Below, in pieces: positions 54,817 to 63,199 of a DNA stretch of 63,199 nt (positions are counted from its first letter, which is position 1; the number at the start of each line of letters is the position of its first letter). Origin of the DNA: NORP309 sp045107085 (GTDB lineage: Bacteria > Pseudomonadota > Gammaproteobacteria > Xanthomonadales > Marinicellaceae); the NCBI GenBank assembly GCA_045107085.1, contig JBGCFT010000070.1, positions 1-63,199 of the forward strand. Reading direction: 5' to 3'. The notes under the pieces are model-generated. The model made no database searches. It was given only the letters and a program-made list of their open reading frames with translations, and was not told the DNA's origin. Both the position numbers and the translations under genes were made by a program.

Positions 54817-56032
54817 TCACATTCTCAGCCAGCTTCCTGAGAGTTCAGGGTTTTTAATTGCATACAGCGGCGGAAGTGATTCGACCGCTTTATTGCATCT
54901 TTTTTCTCATTTAATCAACACAAGAGCCATACACATTAATCATGGTATTAATGATAAGTCAGATTCTTGGCAATTGCATTGTCAACAAACATGTCAATCT
55001 TTGAATATTCCTTTTATCAGTGAAAAATTCAACTTACCTGATCAGAGTGAAAACACGTGTCGAAAAGCCCGATACCAATCATTTAAAAAACATTTAAAGG
55101 CCAATGAAATATTATTAACTGCTCACCACTCAGGTGACCAAGCAGAAACTATTTTATTGAAACTACTAAGAGGAACCGGTCTTAAGGGAATGACAGGCAT
55201 GGACTTTATTGGTCCTTTTCATCATGGCTTAATTGCAAGAGTACTGCTCGAGTATTCACAAAGCGATTTAAAACAATACTTAGTAAAAAACAACATCAAT
55301 TGGATTGAAGATGAGTCGAATAAAGACAACTTATATCGAAGAAACTTTTTAAGAAATAAAATCATCCCTTCATTAGAGAATTTTTGGCCAAATGCCATTG
55401 AAAACATTGCAAGAACTGGTCAAAACATCAAAAACAGTCAATTGCTTTTGAATCATTATATCAATTTCGATGCAAAACATTTGACCATTGAAAGCTTAAA
55501 ATCAGTACCTGAATCATTGCGCACTACTTTATTTTATCATTGGCTAAGTCTCAAAAAACTGCCGGTTTCCGATAAAAAAGCCTTGTCACAATTGTGTCAT
55601 GATTTTATCTATTCATCTCCGGATAAAATGCCTCATTATAAAAACAAGCATTATCAACTGATGCGCTGGAAGCAAGCCATTTATTGCCTCAAGAATTATG
55701 ACATGATAAACCCTGATTTAGAGTTTGAATGGGACACCAGCAAGCCATTTGAGTTGCCCAATCAATGGGGGCGGTTGTTATATTTGGAAAAACAACATAT
55801 GATTTTAAGGATTAAGTTCAATCAGCTCGGACAAAAATTAAAGCCTTTCAATTCCAAACAAACAAAGACAGTCAAAAATTTATTTCAAGAAAATAAAATT
55901 ACGACTTGGAACAGACATCACACTCCCTTTATCTACTCAAATCAGAAATTGATCTCATTGGGTTATGAGTGGTCTGCCTCAGATGAAATTTATTCTGCTA
56001 TACAAATTGATTTGTATGACAATCTTATTTGA
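54788..56032 (+). CDS. tilS: tRNA(Ile)-lysidine synthase
   Basis: TilS converts C34 of the CAU-anticodon tRNA-Ile to lysidine so that it reads AUA. The 414-residue protein has the PP-loop AYSGGSDSTALLH near residues 24-36, the LTAHHSGDQAETILL block and the LLRGTGLKGMTGM region. The C-terminal domain is short and divergent. ATG 54788 lies inside accA; a GTG three bases later is also possible. accA-tilS is a known gammaproteobacterial pairing. Confidence 0.93.
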   Translation: MVYSKTLKLDHILSQLPESSGFLIAYSGGSDSTALLHLFSHLINTRAIHINHGINDKSDSWQLHCQQTCQSLNIPFISEKFNLPDQSENTCRKARYQSFKKHLKANEILLTAHHSGDQAETILLKLLRGTGLKGMTGMDFIGPFHHGLIARVLLEYSQSDLKQYLVKNNINWIEDESNKDNLYRRNFLRNKIIPSLENFWPNAIENIARTGQNIKNSQLLLNHYINFDAKHLTIESLKSVPESLRTTLFYHWLSLKKLPVSDKKALSQLCHDFIYSSPDKMPHYKNKHYQLMRWKQAIYCLKNYDMINPDLEFEWDTSKPFELPNQWGRLLYLEKQHMILRIKFNQLGQKLKPFNSKQTKTVKNLFQENKITTWNRHHTPFIYSNQKLISLGYEWSASDEIYSAIQIDLYDNLI

Positions 56033-56046
56033 ACAACAATTTTTAG

Positions 56047-57147
56047 TTATTGATTATAATAAATAACCACACCTACAATGGTGGCAATTGTCGTAATCAA
56101 TGACAGTATTTTAACCCAGCTGTATGGCCTTTCACCTTTTACCTTGCCAGTTTGGCCATTAATGATAAATTGGAATGTCTTTTTATTGTATAAAAAAGCC
56201 GAAGCCCACAATGGCATCAACATTAATTTATATCCCACTTGAGAGTAATCGGTATTGACAGAATGAATACGTTGGTGATCACCTCCAATATCTCGTCTAA
56301 TCAGGCGCCTTATGGTTTTTTGCATAATAGATTTTCCATATTCATAGCCTCTCGGAAGACCTACTTGATAGAGTTCTGAGCGATAGCCACTTAAAAATTT
56401 AGGACTATAAACTTGAGACTTTGTTAAATTCCATTGACTCATTGACTTTGTGAGTTTTTGCGACATAATCTCACTGGCTGGTACCAATACATTATCAAAA
56501 TCATGACTGACATTGCCACTAACCGAGCGCCAACGAATTTTAGTAACGGTTCTTGTTTCTGTTTTTCCATTGACTCTGACCCTCACTGTTGTCTGATAAT
56601 TAGTTCCACGTTCGCCTCTATAGCGACTATAGGTGTCTGCATCAAAACCCCAGTATGGAATATAAGTGCCTTGAATTGGGTGCTTTTTAACAGCCAGCCT
56701 TTTGAGTGAATTGGGCGCAAACCATAAGCCATTGATCCAGTCACGAAACGATTCATTGGCTTGCTGTTCTTTGATGTCAAATGGCAAGACGGCATCTGGC
56801 ATCAATTGTCTTTGTAAATTAACAGGAACAACGATATTACTCCCACAAAAGGGACATTCATCCGCATGTACATTTTCTGGCAAGTCAAAACCTGCTCCAC
56901 AAGTATCACAACGCACATGGTGGTGAATATTATTTGGCTCACTGTTGATCAGTCCTAACACTGTGGACTCATAAGGAGTAGAATGAAAAATATTAAACTT
57001 TTCAACAGCTATGGGCTCATCTGCACCACAAGATTGACAGACCAAAGAATTTTGGCCTATCTCATGATCGAGCTCAAACCCACATTGTTTACATTCAAAC
57101 TGAAAATGCTTAACAGTATTATTAACTGAATCTTTTTGTTCTGACAT
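56047..57147 (-). CDS. zinc-ribbon membrane protein (YdjG-like)
   Basis: This 366-residue protein has two N-terminal zinc ribbons (CKQCGFE...CQSCG and CDTCGAG...CPFCG), like the rubredoxin/TFIIB-type ribbons of Bacillus YdjG. A central domain with GTYIPYWGFDADTYSRYRG follows, and a C-terminal transmembrane helix (ILSLITTIATIVGVVIYY). The zinc ribbons would be cytosolic and the C-terminal anchor in the membrane. It lies 3 bp downstream of the SPFH gene, so the two form an operon. In Bacillus related proteins work with an SPFH protein (YdjI) and PspA in membrane stress; transfer of that role here is inference. Confidence 0.75.
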   Translation of the reverse strand: MSEQKDSVNNTVKHFQFECKQCGFELDHEIGQNSLVCQSCGADEPIAVEKFNIFHSTPYESTVLGLINSEPNNIHHHVRCDTCGAGFDLPENVHADECPFCGSNIVVPVNLQRQLMPDAVLPFDIKEQQANESFRDWINGLWFAPNSLKRLAVKKHPIQGTYIPYWGFDADTYSRYRGERGTNYQTTVRVRVNGKTETRTVTKIRWRSVSGNVSHDFDNVLVPASEIMSQKLTKSMSQWNLTKSQVYSPKFLSGYRSELYQVGLPRGYEYGKSIMQKTIRRLIRRDIGGDHQRIHSVNTDYSQVGYKLMLMPLWASAFLYNKKTFQFIINGQTGKVKGERPYSWVKILSLITTIATIVGVVIYYNQ

Positions 57148-57150
57148 GTA

Positions 57151-58263
57151 TTATTTTGTTGGAATTGGAGGAGGCCCTGTGTTTAAAAGAGCAGATATCG
57201 TCCTTACATCAGATGCCAACTGCCAATCTGCCATTCCTGATTTCCACACATAACTGTCTGCTGTCATAGAGCCTTTACTGATGTTCTCTTGAATAGCGGC
57301 TAAGTTAAAAGGACCTGCTTTTTTTCCATCAATGACCACATAGTAATGTTCAATTTCTGGAATGGGAGGAGGTGCTTGTTGCGTTTGGTTGGCATTTTTT
57401 TCCATATCTTTTGACAAAGCATTTCCAAATGATTGTGCCATCGCAAAGCCCATGCCCATTCCTATGCCTGCTCCAGCCCCTCCTCCTGGATTTTTGGCGG
57501 CATCTCGCATAGATTGAGCCGCTTGAAATTTGGTAAAATTATCTAGATTACCTACTGCTCCCATAGAAGATCTTTCATCTAGTGCCTTTTCTACAGCTTC
57601 GGGTAATGAAATGTTTTCAATAAGAAATTTTGTTAATAGCAGCCCATAGTTTGCAAACTCCGGATTGAGTTGTTCTGAGAGTAAGCCACCCAGTTTGTCA
57701 TAATTTCCAGCCAAATCAAGAATAGAGATATTGGATTCTGCGACTATATTTGCAAACCCTGAAACCATTAAATTTCTTAATTGATCAGATATTTCCTCTA
57801 CTGTAAAATGACCGTCAGTACCTACTATTTCTGTAAGCAATGTTTTGACATCATTGATTTTAAAGGCATAAGTTCCAAATGCACGTAATCGCACTGCACC
57901 AAATTCAGTATCACGTACAATTAAAGGATTACGTAATCCCCATTTCATGTCAGTAAACTGAGTGGTGTTAAAAAAGTATACTTCAGCTTTAAAGGGACTT
58001 TCAAAGCCATGAACCCAACCTTGCAGGGTTGATAATATTGGCATATTGGCTGTTTCAAGTTTATATAAACCAGGTTCATATACATCTGCCATTTGTCCTT
58101 CATTCACCAAAACTGCGATTTGCCCTTCTCTAACGGTTAACATGGCTCCATTTTTTATCTCATTACCATACCGAGGAAAACGATAAACCAAAGTATTACT
58201 GGTTTCATCAGTCCACTCAATAATATCAACCAATTCTGCAAATAACTTGTCAAAAAATCCCAT
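57151..58263 (-). CDS. SPFH/virion-core-like protein with C-terminal GYF_2 domain (YdjI-like)
   Basis: This 370-residue protein has an N-terminal SPFH-type domain (about residues 1-240) with the start GFFDKLFAELVDIIEWTDET, close to Bacillus YdjI. Then come a Gly/Met-rich hinge (GGGAGAGIGMGMG), a helix, and a C-terminal GYF_2 domain (about 310-365: YYVVIDGKKAGPF and SYVWKSGMADWQLA). SPFH proteins form membrane-associated oligomers and GYF domains bind proline-rich peptides. PPPIPEIEH and PPPIPTK in the same protein could be intramolecular GYF ligands. It is the first gene of the two-gene unit with the zinc-ribbon protein and divergent from fadI. Confidence 0.82.
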   Translation of the reverse strand: MGFFDKLFAELVDIIEWTDETSNTLVYRFPRYGNEIKNGAMLTVREGQIAVLVNEGQMADVYEPGLYKLETANMPILSTLQGWVHGFESPFKAEVYFFNTTQFTDMKWGLRNPLIVRDTEFGAVRLRAFGTYAFKINDVKTLLTEIVGTDGHFTVEEISDQLRNLMVSGFANIVAESNISILDLAGNYDKLGGLLSEQLNPEFANYGLLLTKFLIENISLPEAVEKALDERSSMGAVGNLDNFTKFQAAQSMRDAAKNPGGGAGAGIGMGMGFAMAQSFGNALSKDMEKNANQTQQAPPPIPEIEHYYVVIDGKKAGPFNLAAIQENISKGSMTADSYVWKSGMADWQLASDVRTISALLNTGPPPIPTK

Positions 58264-58423
58264 CTATAAACTCCAAAATTCTGTGTGCTAATATTATACT
58301 GTTGAATTCCTATTTTTAAATAGTAAAAAAGTAATTATTTTAATTCGTCAAACTTTTTCATAATTTTTATGTCTTTATTTGAGCTATAATTAATCAAACA
58401 AACCGCAGTATGACTTTCTTCAC

Positions 58424-58452
58424 TTGACAATACGCATGCGTATGGTGAAAAT
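58424..58452 (+). promoter_or_regulatory. candidate fadIJ promoter with embedded palindromic operator
   Basis: A consensus -35 box TTGACA (58424-58429) is followed after 17 bp by GAAAAT (58447-58452, 4 of 6 matches to TATAAT). The spacer contains the perfect 14-bp palindrome ATACGCATGCGTAT (58430-58443). A repressor bound there would block the polymerase. The fadI ATG is 34 bp further downstream. Confidence 0.6.
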
Positions 58453-58486
58453 AAGCGACATAAAATTTATAGAAACGAGAGTAATT

Positions 58487-59908
58487 ATGATATTCAAACA
58501 AGCAAAAGTTGCCTTTATCGATGGAGTTCGAACACCATTCGCAAAATCTCCAGGTCCTTATGGAAAGCTTCGATCCTATGATTTAGGCCGAGAAGCCCTT
58601 TTATCATTAAGAAAAAGAAACCCAATATTAGATGACAATTGCGAACAAGTGACAATGGGATGTGTCATTCACAATGCAGCAACCAGCAATGTTGCCAGGG
58701 AAAGTCTTTTAGGTGCAGGATACAATATTTCGACACCTGCTTTTACAGTGACACAAGCTTGTATATCAGCCAATAGAGCCATTACCAATACTGTTGAAGC
58801 CATAGAAGCTGGCGTTATGAAAACGGCTGTCGCAGGTGGTGTAGAGTCAACAAGTGATGCGCCAGTAAGGATTTCAGACAACTTTAAAGCAGTTCTTATG
58901 AAAGCCCAAAGAGCAAAAGGCTTTAAAGATTATTGGGCATTATTCAAACAATTTAAATTCAAAGATCTTGCTCCTGTTGCACCTGCTATTGCAGAATTCT
59001 CAACAGGACAAACCATGGGTCAAGATGCAGACAGATTGGCTGCACGTTTTGGTGTGACCCGATCAGAACAAGACGAATTTGCGCTAAGGTCACATCAGTT
59101 AGCAACTCAGGCATGGAAAGATGGCAAGTTTGATAACGAAGTTGAAGCAGTTCATATCGCTCCTAGTTTTGAACCTTTTGAAAAAGATAACACATTTTAT
59201 GAAAACTCAAGCATTCAAAAATTATCTGGTTTAAGACCTGTTTTTGTTAAGCCAAATGGAACAGTGACTGCTGGAAATGCCTCCCCATTAACTGATGGTG
59301 CTTCAGCCTGTTTACTCATGGATGTGGATGAAGCAAAAAAACAAGGCTATTCTCCAGAAGTGTTAATTTATGGTTATACTTATTCTGCACACAACCCTGA
59401 TGGCGAACTTTTACTGGGACCAGCTTTTACCATTCCTAAATTACTTAACGAAGCCAATTTAAGTATTGATGATATCGATGTATTTGAAATCCACGAAGCA
59501 TTTGCTGGACAAGTGTTAGCCAATTTAAAAGCACTCCAAGATAAGGAATTTTGTACCACTGCTTTGGGCTTAGATGACACGTTTGGTGAAATTCCAATGG
59601 ATAAAATCAATACACAAGGCGGATCTTTAAGTTTGGGACATCCATTTGGCGCAACAGGCGGTAGATTGCTTATCTCAGCATCTAGAAGGTTAAAAGAAAG
59701 CGATGGACAATACGCATTGATATCTGCTTGTGCTGCTGGAGGACAAGGCAGTAGTATTTTACTTAAAAAAATACCTTTAGATGTTTCTAAAACTCAAAAG
59801 AAAACCACTAAAAAAGCAACTAAAAAAGTATCTAAGAAAGTAACCAAGAAAGTGGCAAAGAAAACAACCAAAAAAACCACTAAGAAAGTGGCTAATAAGG
59901 AGAAATAA
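58487..59908 (+). CDS. fadI: acetyl-CoA acyltransferase (thiolase) with lysine-rich C-terminal tail
   Basis: FadI cleaves 3-ketoacyl-CoA in the last step of beta-oxidation. ATG 58487 gives 473 residues; an upstream in-frame ATG at 58424 falls inside the promoter. The catalytic Cys is in VTQACISANRAI, the His in EIHEAFAGQVL, the second Cys in ISACAAGGQGS, and the LGHPFGATGGR block is present. The last 38 residues or so are an extension of Lys-Thr-Val-Ala repeats (TKKATKKVSKKVTKKVAKK, continuing), like the tail of histone H1 or AlgP-type proteins and absent from FadI of E. coli (436 residues). Its function is unknown. fadJ starts 2 bp after its stop. Confidence 0.93.
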   Translation: MIFKQAKVAFIDGVRTPFAKSPGPYGKLRSYDLGREALLSLRKRNPILDDNCEQVTMGCVIHNAATSNVARESLLGAGYNISTPAFTVTQACISANRAITNTVEAIEAGVMKTAVAGGVESTSDAPVRISDNFKAVLMKAQRAKGFKDYWALFKQFKFKDLAPVAPAIAEFSTGQTMGQDADRLAARFGVTRSEQDEFALRSHQLATQAWKDGKFDNEVEAVHIAPSFEPFEKDNTFYENSSIQKLSGLRPVFVKPNGTVTAGNASPLTDGASACLLMDVDEAKKQGYSPEVLIYGYTYSAHNPDGELLLGPAFTIPKLLNEANLSIDDIDVFEIHEAFAGQVLANLKALQDKEFCTTALGLDDTFGEIPMDKINTQGGSLSLGHPFGATGGRLLISASRRLKESDGQYALISACAAGGQGSSILLKKIPLDVSKTQKKTTKKATKKVSKKVTKKVAKKTTKKTTKKVANKEK

Positions 59909-59910
59909 TA

Positions 59911-62013
59911 ATGGCTTATTTTACAACTAAAATTCAAGATGGTATTGCCATTGTAACTTTGGATCAACCCAAATCACCCGTTAATGTTTTGTCTTCAACA
60001 ATGCTCAATGATTTTGAAAAATTAATGAACACCATTGAAGACGATAAAGAAATATCTGCAGCGATATTATATAGTGGCAAAAAAGATTGCTGGGTTGCTG
60101 GTGCCGATATTAAAGAATTTATGACAATGGAAAGCAGCGAAGAAGCTGGCGATTTATCGCGATCAGGCAACAAACTTTTAACCCGGTTATCCAAACTAAA
60201 AAAACCAGTCATTGCTGCCATCAATGGCGCTACTTTAGGTGGTGGACTGGAGTTAGCGATGGCTTGTCACTATCGTATTGCCAGTACAGATAAAAAAACC
60301 ATCTTTGGATTACCTGAAGTTAAACTCGGATTATTACCAGGCGGAGGTGGTACTCAACGTTCTGTTAAACTAGTTGGGCTTCGCAATGGCCTAGATATGC
60401 TTCTAACAGGCAAGAATGTTTATCCATTTAAGGCTAAAAAAATTGGTTTAATTGATGAACTCATTCACAAAGAAGGTTTACTTGAAGCTGCAATTAAAGT
60501 AGCCAAAAGTGGCTTTAAACGAAAAACCCGCAAGAAAGGAATGTTGGATAAAGCACTTGAAGGCACTTCATTTGGCAGAAATTATGTTATTAAAAAAGCC
60601 AGGGAAACCGTTACCCGTAAAACCAGAGGCAACTACCCTGCACCGCTAAAGATATTAGATGCTGTCGAAATTGGCATGGACAATGGATTATCAGCTGGAT
60701 TAGAAGCAGAATCAGCAGGATTTGCGTATTTACATGGAACCGAAGCCTGTAAAAATCTTATTGGTTTATTTTTAGCCATGCAAGAAAACAAAAACCTCAA
60801 ATCAAATGCCAAGACACACCAAGTTGATAGCATTGCAATGATAGGTGCAGGTTTTATGGGAGCTGGCATTACAGAGGTATCGATTAAAGCAGGATATGAT
60901 GTCATACTTAAAGATATCAATTTAGCCGGATTAGGAAAAGCTCTGAAAACCATTTGGTCTGACTTTGATAAGTTAGTCAAAAGAAAGGCCATGGGCTATG
61001 TTGAACGCGACACGCTTATGTCAAAAATTACGACAACGACCAAAGACAGTGACATGAAAGATGTTGACTTGGTTATTGAAGCTGTTTTTGAGGACACCGA
61101 TTTAAAACAAAAAATATTAGCAGGAGTGGAAAGCACATGTTCTGCCAATACAATATTTGCAACAAACACTTCATCTTTACCCATTGCAGATATTGCTGCG
61201 AAAGCAAAAAAACCAGAAAACGTTGTGGGTATGCACTATTTTTCACCTGTTCCAAAAATGCCTTTGCTTGAAATCATTGTTACAGACAAAACATCAGCAA
61301 GAGCCAAAGCCATAGCAACAAATGTAGGCTTAGACCAAGGTAAAACAGTAGTAGTTGTCAAAGACGGACCTGGTTTTTATACAACCAGAATCTTATCTGC
61401 TTTGACACATGAAGCCATCCAAGTACTTAAACAAGGTGCGTCAATAGAGTTCATTGACTCTGCTATGAAAGACTGGGGTTTCCCTGTTGGTCCATTATCA
61501 CTTCTTGATGAGGTTGGCATTGATGTGGCTGCCCATATTGCTCGGGGTGATTTAGGAGAAATGTTTAAAGAGCGTGGCATTGAAGAAGATGACACTGTTG
61601 AAAAACTGTCCAAAGCGAAACTATTTGGCCGTAAATCTTCAAAAGGATTTTATACCTATCCTAAAAAAGGACGCAAATCCGTCAACAAAGATATATACAA
61701 ATATTTTGGTGGTGAAGAACGCAAACAAATGGATAAAACCAAAGTCCAAAATCAAATTGGTTTAGTGATGGTAAACGAGGCTTTATTGTGCTTACAAGAA
61801 GGCATCTTATCTTCAGCTTCTGATGGCGATTTAGCCGCAATTTTAGGATTAGGTTTCCCACCATTTACTGGAGGACCTTTCAGTTATGTAAATGCACAAG
61901 GTGCTGAAAAAACATTATCAATTTTAATGGAATTACATGAAGAATACGGTGTCAGATTTAAGCCCGCTGATATTCTCATCGAGCATGCTAAAGACAATAA
62001 AGTTTTTAAATAA
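59911..62013 (+). CDS. fadJ: fatty acid oxidation complex subunit alpha (enoyl-CoA hydratase / 3-hydroxyacyl-CoA dehydrogenase)
   Basis: This 700-residue bifunctional enzyme has an N-terminal crotonase domain (INGATLGGGLELAMACHYR and GLPEVKLGLLPGGGGTQR with two catalytic glutamates) and then a dehydrogenase part starting at about residue 300. The NAD motif is MIGAGFMGAGI, the catalytic His is in GMHYFSPVPKMP, and KDGPGFYTTRIL opens the C-terminal domain. The order fadI-fadJ matches the anaerobic-type or FadIJ operon; a true fadBA cannot be excluded. A ribosome binding site AAGGAG (59897-59902) lies within the fadI end. A terminator follows. Confidence 0.93.
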   Translation: MAYFTTKIQDGIAIVTLDQPKSPVNVLSSTMLNDFEKLMNTIEDDKEISAAILYSGKKDCWVAGADIKEFMTMESSEEAGDLSRSGNKLLTRLSKLKKPVIAAINGATLGGGLELAMACHYRIASTDKKTIFGLPEVKLGLLPGGGGTQRSVKLVGLRNGLDMLLTGKNVYPFKAKKIGLIDELIHKEGLLEAAIKVAKSGFKRKTRKKGMLDKALEGTSFGRNYVIKKARETVTRKTRGNYPAPLKILDAVEIGMDNGLSAGLEAESAGFAYLHGTEACKNLIGLFLAMQENKNLKSNAKTHQVDSIAMIGAGFMGAGITEVSIKAGYDVILKDINLAGLGKALKTIWSDFDKLVKRKAMGYVERDTLMSKITTTTKDSDMKDVDLVIEAVFEDTDLKQKILAGVESTCSANTIFATNTSSLPIADIAAKAKKPENVVGMHYFSPVPKMPLLEIIVTDKTSARAKAIATNVGLDQGKTVVVVKDGPGFYTTRILSALTHEAIQVLKQGASIEFIDSAMKDWGFPVGPLSLLDEVGIDVAAHIARGDLGEMFKERGIEEDDTVEKLSKAKLFGRKSSKGFYTYPKKGRKSVNKDIYKYFGGEERKQMDKTKVQNQIGLVMVNEALLCLQEGILSSASDGDLAAILGLGFPPFTGGPFSYVNAQGAEKTLSILMELHEEYGVRFKPADILIEHAKDNKVFK

Positions 62014-62035
62014 CTCACACTATTAATACCTGATG

Positions 62036-62069
62036 ACCCAATGACCTTCTGAGCGTCATTGGGTTTTTT
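62036..62069 (+). terminator. terminator of fadIJ
   Basis: A perfect 10-bp stem ACCCAATGAC / GTCATTGGGT with a 9-nt loop runs into TTTTTT. It lies 22 bp after the fadJ stop. Confidence 0.9.
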
Positions 62070-62209
62070 ACTCAGTTTTTAAATGATGAGTTAAAATATA
62101 TATCAAATCAATAGACAGATAATTTTTATTAATAAAAACAGATTAAAATTTTCTATTTATGAAGATCAGCTTAATGATATAATCAATTTTTGATTTTATA
62201 GTTACAATC

Positions 62210-63199
62210 ATGCTAAAACTCATATTATTATTAATCATACCAATCTCGGCATACACTCAAAATAGTATGAATGAATCTGACTTGATTGATATTGATCAAA
62301 CGCTCGTATCTGAAGAAATTCCCAGTTACCAATATGTGTCATTAACAGACAATAAAACATACGATGTTGAAATTATAGTTTTTGCTTACACCAATAAAGA
62401 GTTACCCAATTATAAAACCTATCATAACAAAGAACTGTTTGATGATGACAATGCATTACTCTTACAAAACAAGCCAGAGGATGTAGATTTCATACAAACT
62501 CAAGACTCTATTGAAGTAACGACAGAAGATAACACTATTTCAAATAATGTAAACTCTCTAAATGAAGAGTCAGATTTGATTGTTTCAATCGAAGATACTA
62601 CAGAAGACAAACAAATTTTAGTTTGGTTTCAGCATGAACCTGAAACGCACACGCTTTTAAATATATGGAATAAACTCTCACAACAAGATCATATTGTTCC
62701 ATTGATACATCAATCATGGAGACAAACTGAAACACCATTTGATAACCCAACATTTGTTAAACTTAATAATTTACCTGTTCAAGATGAGATCGATGATGAA
62801 AATGAGTCATTAAAAAACAATAATCAAATGGACAATGAGATACTGCAAGATTCCAATCTTATAGTTGAAGACAGTCAACAAACTTTCATTGATTTAAACG
62901 GTGCCTATTTAACTCAAGTCGAACTTCAAAAAGCGCAATTAAATGCATTGGAAGACTATACAATTCAAGGCCAAGTTGCATTATCACAAGGGCGATTCAT
63001 GCATTTTGGGCACAATTTGAACTTAATAAGGCATTATTTTGATGAAAACAACGAAAAACAAAGCATGATTTTTTCACTGACTGAAAGAAAACAAATCAAA
63101 CCAGATGAATTGCATTACTTTGATTCTCCGTGGTTTGGTAGTCTCGTGAAAGTGACTGAATATGTGGGTGATGAACCCAACGATGATAACAATAAGGAT
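62210..63199 (+). CDS. csiV: CsiV-like exported protein, 5' part
   Basis: The frame is open from ATG 62210 to the last base of the window (330 codons), so the stop lies beyond it. There is a signal peptide (LKLILLLLIIPISAYT). The mature start YDVEIIVFAYTNKE and the late blocks QGRFMHFGHNLNLIRHY and LHYFDSPWFGSLVKVTEYV match the CsiV family, a periplasmic peptidoglycan-binding protein first described in Vibrio. The middle (about residues 70-260) is a long Asp/Glu/Asn-rich low-complexity insert. In many gammaproteobacteria csiV neighbours mfd, which might be encoded beyond the window. Confidence 0.8.
   Translation, partial: MLKLILLLIIPISAYTQNSMNESDLIDIDQTLVSEEIPSYQYVSLTDNKTYDVEIIVFAYTNKELPNYKTYHNKELFDDDNALLLQNKPEDVDFIQTQDSIEVTTEDNTISNNVNSLNEESDLIVSIEDTTEDKQILVWFQHEPETHTLLNIWNKLSQQDHIVPLIHQSWRQTETPFDNPTFVKLNNLPVQDEIDDENESLKNNNQMDNEILQDSNLIVEDSQQTFIDLNGAYLTQVELQKAQLNALEDYTIQGQVALSQGRFMHFGHNLNLIRHYFDENNEKQSMIFSLTERKQIKPDELHYFDSPWFGSLVKVTEYVGDEPNDDNNKD

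Noticed and set aside
1..63199. CRISPR arrays, prophage, rRNA operons or defence islands
   Set aside because: No regularly spaced repeats, phage structural genes, rRNA sequence or recognised defence genes were seen anywhere in the window.

Overview
The window is an AT-rich (low GC by eye), gene-dense chromosomal segment from an aerobic gammaproteobacterium. Two gene orders point to the Xanthomonadales/Lysobacterales side of the class, in a low-GC lineage such as Marinicella: clpX-lon-hupB-tRNA-Val-tRNA-Asp-ppiD and tpiA-secG-tRNA-Leu-nuoA to nuoN. A Coq7-type ubiquinone hydroxylase and a secreted peptidase ending in a short ...IFTNGFE... tail fit the same idea. The taxon is an inference from layout and recalled family knowledge; no search was run. 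No rRNA, prophage, CRISPR array or complete insertion sequence was seen.

Region 1 (1-10 kb) is mixed accessory content. It starts with the 3' end of a secreted BNR/VPS10-type beta-propeller protein. Next is a minus-strand operon of a GntR/FCD regulator, ACC deaminase (acdS) and a metallo-beta-lactamase-fold hydrolase. Small membrane proteins, an EEP-family phosphatase/nuclease, DoxX, thiol peroxidase (tpx) and an MsbA-like ABC exporter follow.

Region 2 (10-25.7 kb) carries ispG, ygfX, sdhE, miaE and the sdhCDAB operon on the minus strand, so complex II and its flavinylation factor lie close together. ygfZ, folD, a DUF1244 gene, a GNAT-lipoprotein pair, a secreted M14 carboxypeptidase, a PqqB-like hydrolase and coq7 follow. 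A 160-bp MITE-like element with 18-bp terminal inverted repeats and a CTATA duplication sits exactly between the PqqB-like gene and coq7.

Region 3 (25.7-49 kb) is core housekeeping on the minus strand: ppiD, two tRNAs, hupB, lon, clpX (no adjacent clpP), the complete 14-gene complex I operon with separate nuoC and nuoD, tRNA-Leu(GAG), secG and tpiA. Complex I, complex II and Coq7 together describe a ubiquinone-based aerobic respiratory chain.

Region 4 (49-63.2 kb) holds a large multidomain secreted endonuclease I, an adenine/adenosine deaminase, yaaA, accA-tilS, a two-gene zinc-ribbon plus SPFH/GYF membrane module, fadI-fadJ for beta-oxidation (FadI with an unusual lysine-rich histone-H1-like tail), and the start of a csiV-like gene cut by the window end.

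Most genes are ordinary. The best leads are the MITE and its possible relatives, the palindrome inside the fadIJ promoter, the lysine tail of FadI, the ACC deaminase operon with a non-canonical regulator, the YdjG/YdjI-like pair and the duplicated domains of the secreted nuclease.
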